Below the pieces are notes generated by a model. That model was not told the origin of the DNA, ran no database searches, and worked only from the letters and a program-made list of their open reading frames with translations. The translations under genes and the position numbers were made by a program. Positions 36,170 through 48,607 of a stretch of DNA of 64,000 bases are shown piece by piece. This DNA is from Cryphonectria parasitica EP155 (taxonomy: Eukaryota; Ascomycota; Sordariomycetes; Diaporthales; Cryphonectriaceae), in NCBI RefSeq assembly GCF_011745365.1, contig NW_024468915.1:784653-848652 (forward strand), read 5' to 3'. The stretch's first letter is position 1, and every line of letters begins with the position of its first letter.

Positions 36170-36926
36170 TCACAGGAAAAACCAGAACAGCAAGAAGCAC
36201 ACCGCCACAAAGCTCCCCATAATGATGCCATCCCTCTGCTTCCTCGCCGATATCCTGCCGATCAGCGTGTTGATCCCAGGCACCTGACTCGCGGCCAGCG
36301 TGATCCTGCGGTTGATGTTGGCGAGCGTCTCCCGCTGCAGCACGAAGCTCTCTTGCACCGCGTACGCCTGCGACAGCACCGAGTCCGCCACGCTGTTGCT
36401 GTTGTCAATGTGCCGCCGCTCGTCCAACATGTACTCGGCCTCGGCACGCTCCGGGTTCTGCTGGCGAAACGACTGGATGTCCTCCCGCACATTGGACAGC
36501 AAGTTCGCCCGGCCGCGCGCGTCCGCCAGGTTCGACCGGAGCCGGACCAGATCCCTCTTGTGCGAGGCCAGCTTCTCGCGGAGGAGGGCAAGGTTGTTCT
36601 GCTTGAGCGCGGAGGAGGTCAAGGAGGCGTCGGAGTCGAGGAGGCGGGCGAGCTGGTTGATGACGTTCTCGCGCTAGACGTGTGCGCGTGAGCATCTCGA
36701 GTCTGAACTGGGGCTTTTCTTGTTACACGCGAAGGAACCCTACCTTTTCCAGTATCTCTTGTAGCTTGGCCTCCGTGTTTATCTCCTCCTCTGAGGGCTT
36801 CGGTGGTATGGCCGCTGCCGTTGAGAATTGGGAGTATGTGTGGAATAAGGCCTCCGTCTGCGACTCCAATGTGCGAGCCTGCTGCCGCATTTGCGCCCAC
36901 CCGCCATTGCCGGTGGATGAGGCCAT
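36170..36926 (-). CDS. GOS1: Golgi Qb-SNARE Gos1
   Basis: Exons 36926-36744 and 36673-36170 (70-nt intron, gtaggg...tag) give 228 aa. Gos1/GOSR1 acts in fusion within the Golgi stack, with Sed5, Ykt6 and Sft1. The N-terminal helices begin GWAQMRQQARTLESQTEALF; the SNARE motif follows, with its zero-layer glutamine in FVLQRETLANINRRI. A single C-terminal anchor (IIMGSFVAVCFLLFWFFL) ends the protein, preceded by ISARKQRDG. Tail-anchored topology and length are normal for the family. Its 5' end faces RPL35 across a 739-bp divergent region. Confidence 0.94.
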
Positions 36927-37665
36927 GATCGTTGTGTGGCACCGGGAGGTAGGCTCAGTTCGGACAGACTCTAAATGATGAAGTCTTGAAGGCTGGGAGT
37001 CGAATATTCTCTGGTTTACTCGCCCAACGCAGTGATGCGACGTCACGAAAGACTAGTCTCCTTCGATGCAAATAGGCTTAGGTGAATTCGTGATATGACG
37101 GTTGTCGTTCGTGAAGAATCGCCTTGGAACTGAGGGCGAAGGGTAGCTTTAGGTCGTGAATTTTTCAAAGAAGAGCCAGGACACTTCTCTTCTGAACTCA
37201 AAATGCAGAATTGGTCGACGTCGTAATGTGCAGGATCTGGGACCTCTCTCTACCTGGTTGAAACTGTCAGAGGTTGTGGTAGGACGAGGTCGAGGAAAGC
37301 TGGCGTCACACCAGGCCTGACCATCCATTGCCTGCGACCTGCGGGACCGGGGGCCATCTCAGGTCCGTCACACAGTGGCTGGTACTAGGGTTAGGGTCGT
37401 GTAGGAGCTGACTCAGCCAAAATTTCTTCCCAGTCTAAATGCAAGAAACAGCAATTGCAACCAGACGCAGTCTGCCGCCCATTGCCCCTTCCCTTCCGAT
37501 CTTTAGCCTCTGAGTCCACGTGATCAAAATTTTTACAGCCCACACCCTCTCTCTGGCTCTGCAAACTCCACCACCTCCGAAAAGAGAGCTCGCTGCTGTC
37601 TCGCGAACTAACCACCACGAACCTTCGACCCAGCAGACAATTTCGATCGACACATTCTCGCGACC
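36927..37665. promoter_or_regulatory. Divergent upstream region of GOS1 and RPL35
   Basis: 739 bp. The half next to RPL35 has CT-rich leader sequence (37545-37665), as expected for a ribosomal protein gene, and a stretch with CCCTAA/GGGTTAGGG-like words (37385-37396). No other gene is seen. Confidence 0.5.
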
Positions 37666-38509
37666 ATGGTGCGTTACGAATTCCCTACCGATTGATTTCC
37701 TTTCGAATTCCCCGGGGAGGAGGTTCGGACCTGTCGAGGTGCACAACACTTCACGGCCCAAAACCCTGCCTTCCCCTCGGCCGCCACAGCCAGACGAGAA
37801 ACTCTGATGATCTGCCAACACACACGACTTGCCAAGTCAATTCGGAGGAACGTTATCGCTGACAATGTTACAGTCTACCAGCAAGATCAAGGCCGGCCAG
37901 CTGTGGTCGAAGAACCGCGAGGATCTCACCAAGACCCTCGGCGAGCTCAAGACGGAGCTGGGCCAGCTGCGCATCCAGAAGATCGCCTCCTCTGGCACCA
38001 AGCTGAACAAGATGTAAGCAACAGTACAAAAATTACGCGTGCACTATACCGTCGTCGAAACAGATCCTTTTCGAAAAAGAATTCACGCCTACAGCGTCAC
38101 ACATAAAGTCTTTTGGACGGCAGGAGTGGGGTGCAAACCGGGAATGATGGAGTGCATGAAGCTAATTTGGGAAATTTTCTTCTACCAACAGCCACGACCT
38201 CCGCAAGTCTATCGCTCGCGTCCTGACCATCATCAACGCCAAGCAACGACACCACATGCGCCTGTTCTACAAGAACAAGAAGTACCTGCCCCTCGACCTC
38301 CGCCCCAAGCAGACCCGTGCCATCCGCCGCCGCCTGTCCGCTGAGGACGCCTCGAGAAAGCTGGAGAAGACCAAGAAGCGCAGCCAGCACTTCCCTCAGC
38401 GCAAATACGCCATCAAGGTGAGTGCACAATAAGGCCAGGGGAGGCTCCTATGAGTGAATTACGAGAAAGAGACATGCTGACAGGGTTGTGTTCTTAGGCC
38501 TCCGCATAA
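37666..38509 (+). CDS. RPL35: 60S ribosomal protein L35 (uL29)
   Basis: Exons 37666-37668, 37874-38013, 38192-38417 and 38498-38509 give 126 aa. uL29 lies at the polypeptide exit tunnel of the large subunit and contacts SRP and nascent-chain factors. The protein begins [18 protein letters not shown] and continues [35 protein letters not shown] sequence (here VLTIIN), and [20 protein letters not shown], all characteristic of uL29. The first coding exon is just the ATG, followed by a 205-nt intron; this is common in fungal ribosomal protein genes. The last exon codes only Ala-Ser-Ala plus stop. Length matches yeast and Neurospora L35. High expression is expected. Confidence 0.96.
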
Positions 38510-39926
38510 AGTGGACAACGGTGTTGGCGCGGTTGAAGATTTCTGGTAATTCTTGAAGCAAGGCAAAAGGCAAAACGGGCTACAGGATCGTTGGCGTTGT
38601 TTTTTCCCGAGAATCCCAACAACAAAAAAGAAGAAGAGAAAGAGCATCGAGAGATCCTTCCCATCACGCGAGTCTCGAATTGGCATCCACGTTCCATCCA
38701 TCATAGGGGCAATTCTGTTTTCCGCTACTTCGGGTCATCGGTGTTATGAGGATTAAACGACAGCAGAGCCCGGGGGAATACTCTAGTCAGCAGATAGCTC
38801 CAGAAAGAGAGCTCAAGTTGACAAACTACAACATTCTCGAAACCCTTGCCTCCTGTGCTGAACGATCGTTCTCGAACTTGGAAAGTAGATCTGGGAGAAA
38901 CTGTGTCTAGGACGATGATATATCTGAGCGCCGGCGATGTTACACGAGGATGGCCGGGTGCACGATCAGGATGAGAGTGGAGGTGTACCAATGACCACCC
39001 CTACCTTGGGCACTAAACATGAGAAACTCTGCGACGTCGACGCTCATGGGAGGGTGCATTGCACTTCTAGAATCTGCTCTGCTGAACCCGCTACAAGCCA
39101 CAGTCACCCCGTCCTTCTCCGCGGATGCCCGGCACTGCCTTCACAAGTAGGGTTTGTAGTTACTCTTTGGTGCGCATGCCGCACCTGGCTTCCTCGGGCT
39201 TCTCGAACAAGCCTAGACCTTTTGCCAGGAGTAACACTCGTACATTTGTAGCCTCCGTGTAACAGGCCAGCCACCCTAAGCCTTCTACTCTCGACATGTA
39301 GTTGACGTTTCTCACCGGTCAACGATACTGGGGCTGCAGTCACCTTGGCTAATTTCAGTCCAAGAAGGTCGTTCTTGCCTTGATTGAATTGAGCATGTGG
39401 TCACATTAGATGGTTCGCAGGCCTTCGAACTCGCTGCTTAGAGACCTTGACTTGCCGCTCCAAAAGAACACCCTGCATCATTGCCTTCAACATAATTGAA
39501 AGGGAGTTCCAATTCACTTGGGTATATAGTCCCTAGTCCCTGCTGATCCGTCATGTCTCAACGCTTTCCCAGAACGCCAGGCTGCACACTTCCATCACGA
39601 GCCTTTTTTCCCCTTTCCATACCCGGCCGGCGCCTAGGAGGATAACACCAAAGAAACCAAAAAACCAAAAAAAAAAAAACGGTAAAGAACAAAGTGCAAA
39701 TAGAGATAGAAAGGAAAAATACACTTTTGATATCACAATGGTCATTTGAAGGTGCCAAAAATGGGGCCGAGTGGGGGGGGGGGGGCGCAAAATAAAGATG
39801 ATCCAAAAAGTACTGTAGAAATTAAAAACTTCCGGCTTGAGCTCGACTGCCTCGGGTACCAGGAGGGTCTATGGCTTGTCAGCAGCTGGAAACTTGGCTC
39901 TCCGCGAGTGAATATCAATGTATTGT
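38510..39926. other. 1.4 kb intergenic between convergent genes
   Basis: No supportable gene. 39655-39720 is A-rich, and a 13-nt G run sits at 39773-39785, within the likely 3' untranslated region of the C2H2 factor. Confidence 0.6.
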
Positions 39927-42435
39927 TCACTCACATAGTTTCTCCAATGCATCCTTGGACAATGCATGGTTGCTCATGGCGTGCCGAATCAATCCATCAC
40001 GGCGACAAAAGGGTTTATCACAGGTCCGGCATACCCAGCGCTTCCGCTTCTCGTGGGTCCGCTTGTGCTTGCTAAAATTCGAAGAGTCCTTGAATTTTCG
40101 ATGGCAGATGGGACATTCGAAAGGCTTTTCTTCGCTATGCGCGCTGCGCATGTGCATGGCTTGGAGTAATAGTGTTAGTAGCTACAACCACATGAGAGTA
40201 GACTGGAGAAAACAGGACAGGCGGCGGGCCTATACTTACTGATATCGTACGCCCTTTTAAAGGAATCACCGCATATTTCGCATTTATACGGTCTCTCGTC
40301 ACTGTGCGTCCGCAGATGCATTTTCAATGCATGTTTGTTGGGAAATGCCTTGCCACATTCTTCGCATTTGTGCGCTTCGACTGGACATATGGTCAGCTTT
40401 GCAATAATCATAGCAGAGACAACCTGAGTGCAACAAAGGAAAACACAAAAGATCTCAAAACGTACTGGGCCCAGTGTGGGTTTCAATGTGTCGACGAAGC
40501 TTCGACTTTGTGTCAAACCCTCGTTTGTCGGCATACTTGTCATTGGTAAGACGATCGCAGCCATCCCACAAGCACACGAGACCGTGTTCACTGGTAGGCT
40601 TCAGGGCGTGGAAATGCGTGTCGTCGACGTGATCATGGAGCAGGCTGTGGGAGCTGAACTGCTGCCCACAGATTCGGTTGTCAGCGAGTCGCCACTGACA
40701 CACGTGAGCCTCAATCTCCCGGGACATGCTCTCGGAGCCGACCGAAATACCCTTCATAGAGTAATCTGAAACGGGTGATATCGTGCGTGCCACGCTTCCG
40801 AGACTCTTGGATGGCGAAGATTGGTCGCGGCTTGTGGGTGAGAAGTCGTCACTCATGGTAGTAACACTCTCCTGTGTGCCGGTCGGGAGGTTACTTGACG
40901 AGCCCTGTTCTTGGCTTATTCCAAGCAAGTTTTCATCCAGGGGTTCGCTGAATTGAAAATTCTGCGTCGAGCCTGGAAGCCATTGAGAATGGTTTGTGTC
41001 TGAAAGGCCTGGATCAAGGGCCGTGGAGGTATTCTCCCGCAATGCCTGCTGGTCATAGACTTGCTCAACAGCATTGACGAAGGCGCCTTGAGTGTCGTAA
41101 AGAGGAGCCCAACTGAAAACATTGGTATTGGAATCCAATTGCTGCGCCAGGCTCATGGTCTGCGAATTGTCAAGTGCATTGGCGTACTGAACCTGGGAAC
41201 TGGCTAGAGACGGGGGCAGCTCGTGAAATTGGTGGAAATTCTGGGGGAAGTTTCCAGAAAACTCTTGACCGCCAACGACATTGCCCTCACTATGTCTAGC
41301 AGTGTTACCTTGGAGAGTGTGTGAAGAAGCAGCGGGAAACCCGGCCTGGAAATGAAATGGGAATTGATACGACTGCCCGAAGGACTGAGACTGAGCAGTG
41401 TGGATGTGATTCGTCGTCGAATCCACCATCGTTTGTTGGAATGCTTATCATCAAATCATGTCAGAAAGGGTAGGGTATGTATGATCTTCATATGTCAATG
41501 CTTACTGTTGCGATTGAGTTGCGGGTTCTCTGCTTGTTGTTGCATTGCTCCGCTGATCCCTTGCAGGATGAAAGCGCTATGGGCAACATCGGGTTCAACG
41601 ATAGGCTTCTGGCAGTTCTCATCTCTACATGCAGTTTCCTCGTCTTCAAAGAGTATGTCAGCTTTTGAACCAACATGGAAAAGTAGCAGATAAATACACG
41701 AAAAACAATAGCCATAGGGATATAGAACAGTTTTGATCTCCCGAATAGAAAAGAGAAAGAAAGGAGAAGAAAAATATATGCATATGGAGGTACAACATCG
41801 ATTTCAAGAACGTCTTCTAATCAAGTGACAAAGATGGAGGAAGAGTGCAATAGCTTACCACAGGTACCTGCACTGCATGCGCCTCCGCTTCCAAGGCAGT
41901 GGCTATCACAAGAGCCCAGACTGTCCGCATCGGAGTCTGCATCCTCCTCGGAAATGTGATGCAGATGATCTTCCGGTGATCTCGAAACCTGTGATAGAGG
42001 TGATATCGAAGCCGCGCCCAACAGCGTCGGATCTGGCGTGTGGACCCGAGGAGGCAAGGTAGTGTTGAAGTCACCTAGCGAGGCGGAGAAAGCCTGGTAG
42101 GGCATCGAGGATTGCGCCAAAACGTCGAAGCTAGGCGGCGGCGGCTGCTGCTGTGGCATGACAGCAGCGAGGTCTTCTTTGTCGTTCACGCCTGGGTCGA
42201 GTCCAAGTCTCGGACAGCCACTGCCGTCAAGACAGCTGGTATCGTGGCTGGCATACTCGCCGTGGTAATGGGCCATGGGCGCCGCGCCGGTGCCGTAGAA
42301 CTGGCCAAAATCCAGATCCAGCCATTCCGGCTGGACGTTCTTAGCCGGGACACAACCTTCATCGTGGGCATAGCCTTTGTGTCCGTGGTCCACAGGCTGG
42401 CCTGCCACGGGGTACGAAAGCCACAGTTCGTCCAT
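39927..42435 (-). CDS. Six-finger C2H2 transcription factor with Cys-rich segment (possibly Zap1/ZafA-like)
   Basis: Exons 42435-41859, 41643-41506, 41443-40466, 40380-40240 and 40159-39927 give 688 aa; all introns are phase 1. The N-terminal half is acidic and Pro/Gln-rich, with a Cys-rich block around residues 175-205 ([18 protein letters not shown], then ACRDENC). Fingers occupy about residues 485-685: HVCQW...[27 protein letters not shown]...[39 protein letters not shown] and [11 protein letters not shown] split first pair (C-W-C type) followed by tandem fingers, plus a Cys-rich region, recalls zinc-sensing regulators of the Zap1/ZafA type, but the finger sequences are divergent, so this is only a suggestion. 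Three acceptors end in AAG; the one before exon 5 lies just after a perfect TACTAAC branch site. Confidence 0.82.
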
Positions 42436-43393
42436 ATGGATGGGCCAGACCCTTGCTAATGGCCTGCAAGCGAGGAGGGGGTTTTTGCTCGCGAGTGGGT
42501 GGAAGAGGTGGTTACCGGCAAGGTGCGAGAGGTGAAGCTCGAAACATGATGGAAAGAAAGCACCAAGACTATGTTGTCCAGAAGACGAACTTTGGAAAAA
42601 GAGAGAAGTGTGCGTCTAGAGTCCGGAATTCGCCTTGAGCGCGGGGTCGAGAAATCTTGTTCACGTTTTGGTAATGAGAGCGGGTGGATGGTGATGGGTG
42701 AGGACCTTGATGGTCGCGCGATGTCGTCGAAGGGAGCTTTTTGCCTGCAGGGGTATGAAGTACTCAGTTGTACAGTACTCTGCTCCATAGACTGCCTAAA
42801 GATTACTCATTTGCACACTACAATCGTTATCCGCAGCCTACCAAAGTCACTTACTTAAGCAGCCAGGGGGATAAGCACCCTGACCACTCAGGCCCACTCT
42901 GAACTATGACAGTCGCAGATTCCAGTGCATTCATTCATCTTTGATCGTGTACATCGTGACTTTCCTCATCTATTAGCAAAAAGAGTGAGAAAAGTGATTT
43001 GAGACGGCCACAACCTTTTAATCAGATCTGATCCCGAACCTACCCACACACACACAGCAGAGAGAAATCTCCTCCATATACGGTTTGGTCCTGCCGCCCT
43101 GAAAGCGGGGCCGGTCATCAACAGCCACTCTGGGGGAAGACGCCGAGGACGCCCTTGAGGATCTGGCACCGACGCAGTGACACACGCAAGGACAACAGCC
43201 CTCAAACCAGCATCACACGGACCACTTTTGCGGCTGATCGCATATGATTGCCTAGTGTACACCTTAATTGGACGTCAAGTCGCAAGAAAAAGCCTCCTTC
43301 GTCTTATCAGTGGGATACCAAAAGAAAAAGTGAAATAGAACAAACCCCGCCCCCCTTTTCGTGGCACCCGCTCAGACCGTATATCTTCCGATC
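42436..43393. promoter_or_regulatory. Divergent upstream region of C2H2 factor and small acidic-tail protein gene
   Basis: 958 bp between divergent start codons. No gene is supported and no motif is strong enough to name. Confidence 0.5.
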
Positions 43394-43832
43394 ATGGGCG
43401 CCCTCTGCGGCAAAGAGTCCAAGACAGACGCCTTTGCTGGCCAGGGCAGGACCCTCGGCGCCACGCCTGAGCAGAGAACTTCAGCACCGCTTCCTGCCAA
43501 CAAGCGCGTGGTCGGTGGGCCGCCGCGGACGCTCGGGGGAGGCCAGACTGGCGACGGAGGCTCGTCCAGTGCAGTGAGCCCGGCGGAAGCAGCGCGCCGG
43601 GCTGCTGAGGTAAGGGACAAGCCCCCCAGACAGGTCTAAAGATAGGGAGCTGTGACTGACACTGAGCGAGCAGGCGAGAGAACAGGCTGCCAAAGACAAG
43701 TCTGGAAAGCTGGGGCAGCAACTGCGGCAGCAGAAGGGCATGACAGATAATGAAGTTAACAAGCAGGCCAACGCGGATAACGAGAGGGACAGGCTGATAA
43801 GGGAGAATCAGGAGCATATGAGTTATAATTAA
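43394..43832 (+). CDS. Small conserved fungal protein, probably N-myristoylated/palmitoylated
   Basis: Exons 43394-43609 and 43674-43832 (64-nt intron, gtaagg...gcag) give 124 aa. I do not know a function. MGALCGKESK has Gly2 with small residue Gly6, fitting N-myristoylation, and Cys5, fitting palmitoylation, so membrane attachment is likely. Residues 15-65 are Gly/Pro/Ser-rich (AGQGRTLGATPEQR). From about residue 66 a charged helix-prone segment follows (AARRAAEAREQAAKDKSGKL, then QQLRQQKGMTDNEVNKQANA), with high coiled-coil character. I recall similar short proteins opening with a Gly-Cys-Gly-Lys-Glu word in other filamentous fungi, but cannot verify this here. Both exon junction residues stay in frame and the helix runs across the intron, supporting the model. 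Confidence 0.75.
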
Positions 43833-44062
43833 GTTTCTACATTTGGAGGTCTAAATCCCAGTATTTCCTGCCGCACTGCTTGAGTTTCAAGATGGACGCA
43901 GTGTATTGGAATGGGCTTCATGCATCATTGGTGTACTGAATGTGTTTCTTCTGAGAGTCCCAATGTGTGTGCGCGTGTGTGCATGTATCACACTCCTCCT
44001 CTTATCTACCAAATTGAGGACCTCTTAAAACCTCTCTCGACGTAGCCCCTCTGGGTCATTAT

Positions 44063-44112
44063 ACACACACACACACACACACACACACTCTCTCTCTCTC
44101 TCTCTCTCTCTC
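44063..44112. repeat. (AC)13-(TC)12 compound microsatellite
   Basis: AC units at 44063-44088 run straight into TC units at 44089-44112, ending 14 bp before the PPE1 stop codon (minus strand), so it lies in that gene's 3' untranslated region. Confidence 0.97.
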
Positions 44113-44126
44113 TTTGTATGAGTGCA

Positions 44127-45476
44127 TCAGACTCTCTTCCCCTGCGCCAGCAACTCGGACACTTTTGGTGGTAGCACTAGTGCGCTTCTGTCATTGCGCC
44201 TATAGAAGTCGACGAGCACCACGGCTGTGTCCTCAGGTCTATCCTCATGGAGGAAATGGCCTGCCTCTGGGAAGATGTGTAACGAGTATTTGCCTATCAC
44301 CCTTGTCAGCTGTCAAGTTTCCCAAATGGCATTGGGTATAGAAAATCGTTACCCTGCATCTGTCCAATAGTAAGGGCTGTATCCAGCCTGTCTGTTCCAG
44401 CAAGGACGAGCATCTTCCCGCCCTTGGCCTCGAGGAACTTCTTGCTCAGTCCAACGAACCAGTCCGCCCAGAACGGCTCCGTGGCAGCGAGGTCGGTCCT
44501 CCACTTCCAAGGCCTGCTACCGCCTGGAACCTCACACAACAGTCCGGGCACGCTGGTTCGTGCGGATATGGGGCTTCGGATGGTTCTTGAGCGCATGTGC
44601 CAGTCGATCCCGGCCTGGATAGATGCAAAGCCTGTCGGACGCGTCGATAGATACGTAGTCATGCTCTGAAGCGCGTCCATGGCCGATCCCTCGACGACGT
44701 CCAACACCGTGTAGCCAAGCAGGGAGTTGCCCAGTGCATATGATTTGGCGAGATCAGTGACGACCGCCCCGCCAAGTGAGTGGCCCACGAGCACGATGGC
44801 CGGCAGTTCTTTCCAGCCCATCTGTAGCTGCGTCTGCTGGATGACGGACAGCAGATCGGTCCTCAGCGTCTCCAGGCTGTAGTCAAGGGGAGCCGAGGCG
44901 ACAGTCGAGCCATGGCCGCGCGCATCGAGTGACAGGATGCCTGCGTTGGGCAGTTTCTTCCTGATTTCTGCTCCCACGACCGCGAACGAGAGGCCTGACG
45001 ACCCACCTCCGTGATGCATCACAAAGAGTGGGCCTTTGTCAACGGGTGACGTCAGGTAGGCATGGTGGGTGATGCGCGGGTTGCCGGCTTCGTCTGGCTG
45101 GCTGGGCAGGAAAAGCTCCCTCTCGAAATACGTCGTCCATGGGATCGGGTCAAGAGTCCTGCCGCCACCTCTTGGAGGGCTGCTTCCGTCTGGTTAACTC
45201 CCAGTCCCTCTTGTGGCTAACGACGCAGAACCCCTGATCTTGAGTGGTTTTCACATACCCTAGAGGCCTTGCAAATAGGTTCCTGCTGGGTGTTGGGACA
45301 ATGGTGCCCGTCGACGATGCTGATGAGGCGGACGAGGAGGAATCGTCATCAACGACCTCGGGAAGCTCAGGGAGGTAATCTGACTCCTCCTCTTCTTCCT
45401 CGTCGAGCTCGTTAAACGCCTCCGCACCATTCAGCTCCATCTTCTTCCTCGCCCAAGCTTTCTGCAGGTCACTCAT
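44127..45476 (-). CDS. PPE1: Protein phosphatase methylesterase 1 (PP2A demethylase)
   Basis: Exons 45476-45259, 45158-44353 and 44293-44127 give 396 aa. The enzyme removes the methyl ester from the C-terminal leucine of PP2A catalytic subunits. MSDLQKAWARKKMELNG is the family start, followed by an acidic/Ser-rich segment and TIVPTPSRNLFARPLG. The junction restores ARPLGTLDPIPWTTYFEREL. The alpha/beta-hydrolase core shows HHGGGSSGLSF (oxyanion loop), LSLDARGHGST, the nucleophile elbow GHSLGG with Ser200, and HIFPEAGHFLHED with catalytic His354. The open frame extends upstream of ATG 45476 but without homology. Length matches fungal orthologues. Confidence 0.95.
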
Positions 45477-46322
45477 GTTGAGCGAGATGATGTGGTCAAC
45501 TTCAGGGTCATCTGGTGCGCGCTCTGCCGACAAGCTAGAGCCTATTATTAACCAGAGGGGCGAGACTTCCAACTGGGCAACGGGTGGGATTCGCTTGAAC
45601 ACGGCAGATGTGACCGAGGCTCTTGAGCACAAGGGAAAAAAGAAGAAGGAATAGGCGGAGTGCTGAAAAATCAATCAAATAAAAAATGGCTGTTTTGGAC
45701 TTCTGCAGTCCCAGCCGAACCTCAAGTGCAGATTGTGTGTAAAGACAGGAACATCAAAAGCCTCGGCCCATTGCTTTGAAAGTCAGTGACATCCAACAGG
45801 ACAGTATTCAAAGAACTTGGTATACTGTACAGTATCTCCCCGCGCGGTAGCCATCAGGCTGCTGACTCATTGGTTGTGAGCAACAGTAGACCACAGTGCG
45901 AATACATCTCGAATTATCAAGCAGCTTCAGCGCCTTTCATCCAGAAATTTGCCAATATTGAGGGTATCTGGGTGAAAACCAGACCTCGATTCGAGCTGGG
46001 TCTTCTCATGGGCATCTCACAGCCAAGTTCGGCGCAGAGAAAGTCATCAATGTCAATGACGGGCGGGATCTTCCCATTTCTCACATACTTGGAATGTTCT
46101 TCGTAAGGTGACTTCAACCACGAGACATGACTGAGTTAACATGAAACTCCCCCTCCCCCACCTTTATAAAGGTCAAGAACCGCCTGCGCCTTCAGCAGGA
46201 TTGTTCATGGATATCTGTCTAGAGCCGAAAACGCCAGCAATGCAAATGCTCCGGGCAGGTGATCCTCTGCCCGCTCCTGTGCCGCCCCCCTTATTTTCTT
46301 CTCCGTAGGACATACACATCTT
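45477..46322. other. Intergenic between PPE1 and DUS2
   Basis: 846 bp, upstream of PPE1 and downstream of DUS2, both on the minus strand. A 66-codon minus-strand frame (46117-45917) has unremarkable protein-like composition but opens with TTG, not ATG, and has no recognised family, so it is not called. Confidence 0.5.
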
Positions 46323-47798
<1,476 letters not shown>

Positions 47799-47884
47799 CT
47801 ATCCTAGTGCCCTTCTGCTCTTTCTTTGGTTGCCAACTACAGTCTAGACTGATTCTAACCCGTGCCTATTCTTGGCAAGGAATG

Positions 47885-47921
47885 CCACACTGAAAAAGAA
47901 AAAAAGAACAAAAGAGCAAAA
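47885..47921 (-). terminator. T-rich pol III termination region of tRNA-Ala
   Basis: On the minus strand the first TTTT lies 28 nt after the tRNA 3' end (47918-47921), followed by further T runs up to seven. Runs of four or more T stop RNA polymerase III. Confidence 0.6.
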
Positions 47922-47949
47922 GGAAACGTCCTCTGAATGAGGACTTTTC

Positions 47950-48021
47950 TGGAGGCAACAAGGTTCGAACTCGTGACCTTTCGCATGCAAAGCGAACGCG
48001 CTACCGCTGCGCCATGCCCCC
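47950..48021 (-). tRNA. tRNA-Ala (anticodon TGC)
   Basis: 72 nt, no intron. The acceptor stem GGGGGCA (48021-48015) pairs with TGCCTCC (47957-47951), with one G-T pair; the discriminator is A (47950). The D arm reads TGGCGCAGCGGTAGCGC, an A box. The anticodon stem TTCGC/GCGAA encloses loop TTTGCAT, placing TGC at 47989-47987. The T arm with GTTCGAA gives a B box. All arms fold cleanly. The gene lies between DUS2 and the HIBADH-like gene, on the same strand. Confidence 0.95.
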
Positions 48022-48607
48022 GACGATGTATCGCCGAATTCAGTTATTTTAGGCGAGAATGTTGTGAACTATATTGTTACGCTTTTAATTGGCTCAGGAC
48101 GAAGGAAAATTTTCATTGCAAATATCAATTTGATGAATGTTGAATATCCAAAGTGTCACTTATTATAATTTTACTAATGAAACATGTGAGAAATCTTTTC
48201 TTTGCGACCACAAATGTCATAAATATTCGAAAGACTTTCCATGTACACGAGGCAAATTAACAGGCTGAGATGCCTGCATAGTAAATTCGGTGCCCAAGAT
48301 CTTCACAGTCAGGAAAATGTGAAAGATCTTCTATGCGAGGGCAAAAAAGCTCGTATTGCAGTGCGCTAAAGAGAAGAGAAAAGAAGAGAAAAGCCACGAG
48401 GGCAACTAACTGAGGCTATCAACAGGTCTGGCTGTTGGCTGGCTGGCTGGGCCGTGCACGGCCTAGGGCCAGTGACTCACTGGCCCTCGCACATCTTCTG
48501 TAGTCTATAAGGCCTTGAAAGAAAGAGAATTAAATCAAGTAAGATCCGATTGAACATGATGTGGTGATGTGGTGGTTTCTTTTGAGAAGAGACGCCTTCA
48601 ACCACCA
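48022..48607. other. Intergenic between tRNA-Ala and HIBADH-like gene
   Basis: 586 bp, AT-rich from 48040 to 48240. It holds a pair of adjacent perfect palindromes at 48450-48463 and 48465-48487 (listed separately). No gene is seen. Confidence 0.6.
48450..48487. repeat. Two adjacent perfect palindromes, second centred on TGACTCA
   Basis: First palindrome: GGCCGTGCACGGCC (48450-48463). Second, 23 bp (48465-48487): arms AGGGCCAGTGA and TCACTGGCCCT around one C. The centre TGACTCA is the half-site pair bound by Gcn4/CPC-1-type bZIP factors. It lies 120 bp past the stop of the HIBADH-like gene. Confidence 0.85.

Noticed and set aside
45917..46117. 66-codon minus-strand frame between DUS2 and PPE1
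   Set aside because: Protein-like composition but starts with TTG, has no ATG near its start, no clear upstream exon and no recognised family.
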